Of a DNA stretch of 64,000 nucleotides, positions 62,390 to 64,000 are shown one piece after another. The translations under genes and the position numbers were made by a program. The notes under the pieces were generated by a model. That model saw nothing but the letters and a program-made list of their open reading frames with translations, was not told the DNA's origin and ran no database searches. The DNA lies in NCBI RefSeq assembly GCF_016900355.1, contig NZ_JACJKA010000009.1:1-64000 (forward strand), in the 5' to 3' direction. The DNA comes from Bacteroides mediterraneensis. Its GTDB lineage: Bacteria; Bacteroidota; Bacteroidia; Bacteroidales; Bacteroidaceae. The stretch's first letter is position 1. The number at the start of each line of letters is the position of its first letter.

Positions 62390-62406
62390 TTAATGCATAG
62401 AAAATC

Positions 62407-63144
62407 ATGAAATACCCTGAACCTATTGTATTGGCAGAAACCACTTCTACCAACTCTTATTTGTCGGACCTTTGCAACGCGCAGACGTGTCCGGAACTCA
62501 CCAGTGTATATTCTTCTTTTCAGTCGGCCGGCCGCGGACAGCGGGGCAACAGCTGGGAATCGGAAGCAGGCAAGAACCTGCTTTTCAGCTTTGTGCTGTA
62601 TCCGGACTTTCTGGAGGCACACCGCCAGTTCTATCTGTCACAGGTCACAGCACTGGCCTTGTACGACGTACTGTCGAGCTATACGGAAGGTATCTCCATC
62701 AAATGGCCCAACGACATCTACTGGAAAGACAAAAAGATTTGCGGCACCCTGATTGAAAACGACCTGACCGGTATCCACATCAGCCGTTCCATCTCTGGAA
62801 CCGGGGTCAACCTGAATCAGGAACGTTTTTACAGCGATGCCCCCAATCCGGTCTCCCTGTGTCAGATTACGGGCAACCGGTACGATGTCCGTGAGATTTT
62901 AGAGCAAATCATGGACAAGGTCGCCGACTATTACCAACGGCTGAAGGAAGGACAGACTGACATGCTGGAAACGCGTTACAAGGAAGCCCTCTATCGCAAA
63001 GGAGGCTTGCACCCGTTCCAGGACAAAGACGGACAGTTCCAGGCCCGTATCGTGGACATCGAACCCAGCGGACGCCTGATACTGGAGGATGCACAGGGAA
63101 ACATAAGAGGCTATTTATTCAAGGAAGTGGAGTACATCTTATGA
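62407..63144 (+). CDS. birA: Biotin--[acetyl-CoA-carboxylase] ligase
   Basis: This 245-residue enzyme attaches biotin to carboxylases. The biotinyl-AMP-binding motif GRGQRG is at 42-47, KWPNDIYW at 99-106, and the biotin-site segment KKICGTLIEN follows. It lacks the N-terminal helix-turn-helix of E. coli BirA, so it is a mono-functional ligase, not a repressor. Its stop overlaps the start of the MATE gene by 4 bp (ATGA). Confidence 0.95.
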   Translation: MKYPEPIVLAETTSTNSYLSDLCNAQTCPELTSVYSSFQSAGRGQRGNSWESEAGKNLLFSFVLYPDFLEAHRQFYLSQVTALALYDVLSSYTEGISIKWPNDIYWKDKKICGTLIENDLTGIHISRSISGTGVNLNQERFYSDAPNPVSLCQITGNRYDVREILEQIMDKVADYYQRLKEGQTDMLETRYKEALYRKGGLHPFQDKDGQFQARIVDIEPSGRLILEDAQGNIRGYLFKEVEYIL

Positions 63145-64000
63145 AGACGACCGACAGACAAATTCTGCACATCGCCCTGCCCTCCATCGTGTCGAACATC
63201 ACCGTCCCGCTGCTGGGACTGATTGACGTCACCATTGTAGGCCATTTGGGAGCGGCTTCCTACATCGGGGCCATCGCCGTGGGAGGTATGCTGTTCAATA
63301 TGATTTACTGGCTCTTCGGTTTTCTCCGTATGGGCACAGGAGGACTCACCGCCCAAGCCTACGGCCGGCACGACTTACAGGAATCTACCCGCATCCTGCT
63401 CCGCTCGCTGAGCATCAGTCTGCTGCTGGCCCTTGCCCTGCTAATCTTGCAATTTCCCATCCGCAGCTTAGCTTTTACCTTCATCGATACGAGTGAAGAG
63501 GTGCAGAAGCTGGCCACACTGTACTTCCATATCTGCATCTGGGGAGCTCCGGCCACCTTAGGACTCTACGGGTTCAACGGCTGGTACATCGGCATGCAGA
63601 ACTCCCGCTTTCCGATGTTCATCGCCATTATCCAAAACATTGTCAACATTGCCGCCAGCTTGTTTTTCGTCTTCTCCCTCGGCATGAAAGTGGAAGGTGT
63701 GGCCCTCGGTACCCTCGTGGCACAATATGCGGGACTGGGCATGGCCTGTCTGCTCTGGCTTGTCTACTATCGCCCGCTACGGAAATACTTGCACCAGAAA
63801 GGCTTGTTCGACCGAACCGAAATGAAACGATTCTTCCAGGTGAACCGGGATATCTTCTTCCGGACCCTCTGCCTGATTGCCGTGACCGTCTTTTTCACCT
63901 CTACAGGAGCCGCATACGGTGACGTAGTATTGGCAGTGAACGCCTTGCTCATGCAACTGTTCACCCTCTTTTCCTACTTCATGGACGGATTTGCCTACGC
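63141..64000 (+). CDS. MATE-family exporter (DinF-like), cut by the right edge
   Basis: The reading frame starts at ATG 63141, overlapping the birA stop (ATGA), and stays open to the window end: 286 codons. The start MKTTDRQILHIALPSIVSN and the segment GLIDVTIVGHLGAASYIGAI are typical of the DinF branch, with about seven to eight helices so far. MATE proteins export cationic drugs or metabolites with sodium or protons. The C-terminal half is outside the window. No substrate can be assigned. Confidence 0.92.
   Translation, partial: MKTTDRQILHIALPSIVSNITVPLLGLIDVTIVGHLGAASYIGAIAVGGMLFNMIYWLFGFLRMGTGGLTAQAYGRHDLQESTRILLRSLSISLLLALALLILQFPIRSLAFTFIDTSEEVQKLATLYFHICIWGAPATLGLYGFNGWYIGMQNSRFPMFIAIIQNIVNIAASLFFVFSLGMKVEGVALGTLVAQYAGLGMACLLWLVYYRPLRKYLHQKGLFDRTEMKRFFQVNRDIFFRTLCLIAVTVFFTSTGAAYGDVVLAVNALLMQLFTLFSYFMDGFAY

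Overview
The window is chromosomal DNA from a member of the Bacteroidaceae (Bacteroides/Phocaeicola type). The evidence is a Bacteroides-like 16S rRNA 5' end at the left edge, many promoters of the Bacteroides primary sigma type (TTTG-N19/20-TAnnTTTG), and typical gene families: a carboxypeptidase-regulatory TonB receptor, DUF4831, DUF4834, YraN, a 228-aa phosphatidylserine decarboxylase and Obg with an acidic tail. Species cannot be named from this sequence. No tRNA, CRISPR array, intact insertion sequence or prophage was seen.

Layout. 1-1725: 16S rRNA start (minus) with two rrn promoters, a 22-bp-phased palindrome array, a tiny Lys/Glu-rich ORF, a small-RNA locus (minus) and a sigma-54 promoter with phased upstream sites. 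1726-6494: two FtsX/MacB-type permeases. 6578-6788: second copy of the small-RNA locus. 6802-8837: two small envelope proteins (minus), then an ECF sigma factor with its putative anti-sigma protein behind a highly structured leader. 9006-13221 (minus): acyl-CoA dehydrogenase, EtfA, EtfB and a thioredoxin-like lipoprotein. 13312-14902: MscS-type channel and FlK-type thioesterase. 15418-18987 (minus): YidE/AspT-type transporter and a UPF1-like helicase. 19177-21014: ABC-type ATPase plus DUF4435/Toprim protein, the gene arrangement of PARIS defence. 22140-26506 (minus): KefB-type antiporter, TcdA, LolD-like ATPase and CvfB-like RNA-binding protein. 26694: asd. 27849-31454 (minus): secreted GH105/DUF2264 protein plus BNR_4 lyase-like protein. 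31695-34086 (minus): murF, trpS. 34244: carB.

37649-44214: TlpA-like protein, YaaA, a TonB receptor with a beta-helix surface lipoprotein, and mannose-6-phosphate isomerase. 44280-50164: AraC regulator divergent from an efflux operon (esterase, TolC, HlyD, MFS) whose esterase is frameshifted beside the catalytic serine. 50161-56214 (minus): two outer-membrane barrels, a small basic protein, M23 peptidase, B3/B4 protein, PgeF, Obg, Adk, Hpt. 56372-61270: NAD(P)HX repair enzyme, DUF4831, psd, pssA, DUF4834. 61277-64000: tadA and a small RHH-like protein (minus), then yraN, birA and the start of a MATE exporter.

The most unusual material is non-coding. Four intergenic arrays, from three sequence families (one present twice), contain short palindromes spaced exactly 21 or 22 bp apart. 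The window also holds a duplicated promoter-small RNA-terminator cassette and an ECF leader with mutually exclusive stems. Among genes, the ATPase-DUF4435 pair is the best candidate for an under-described system.
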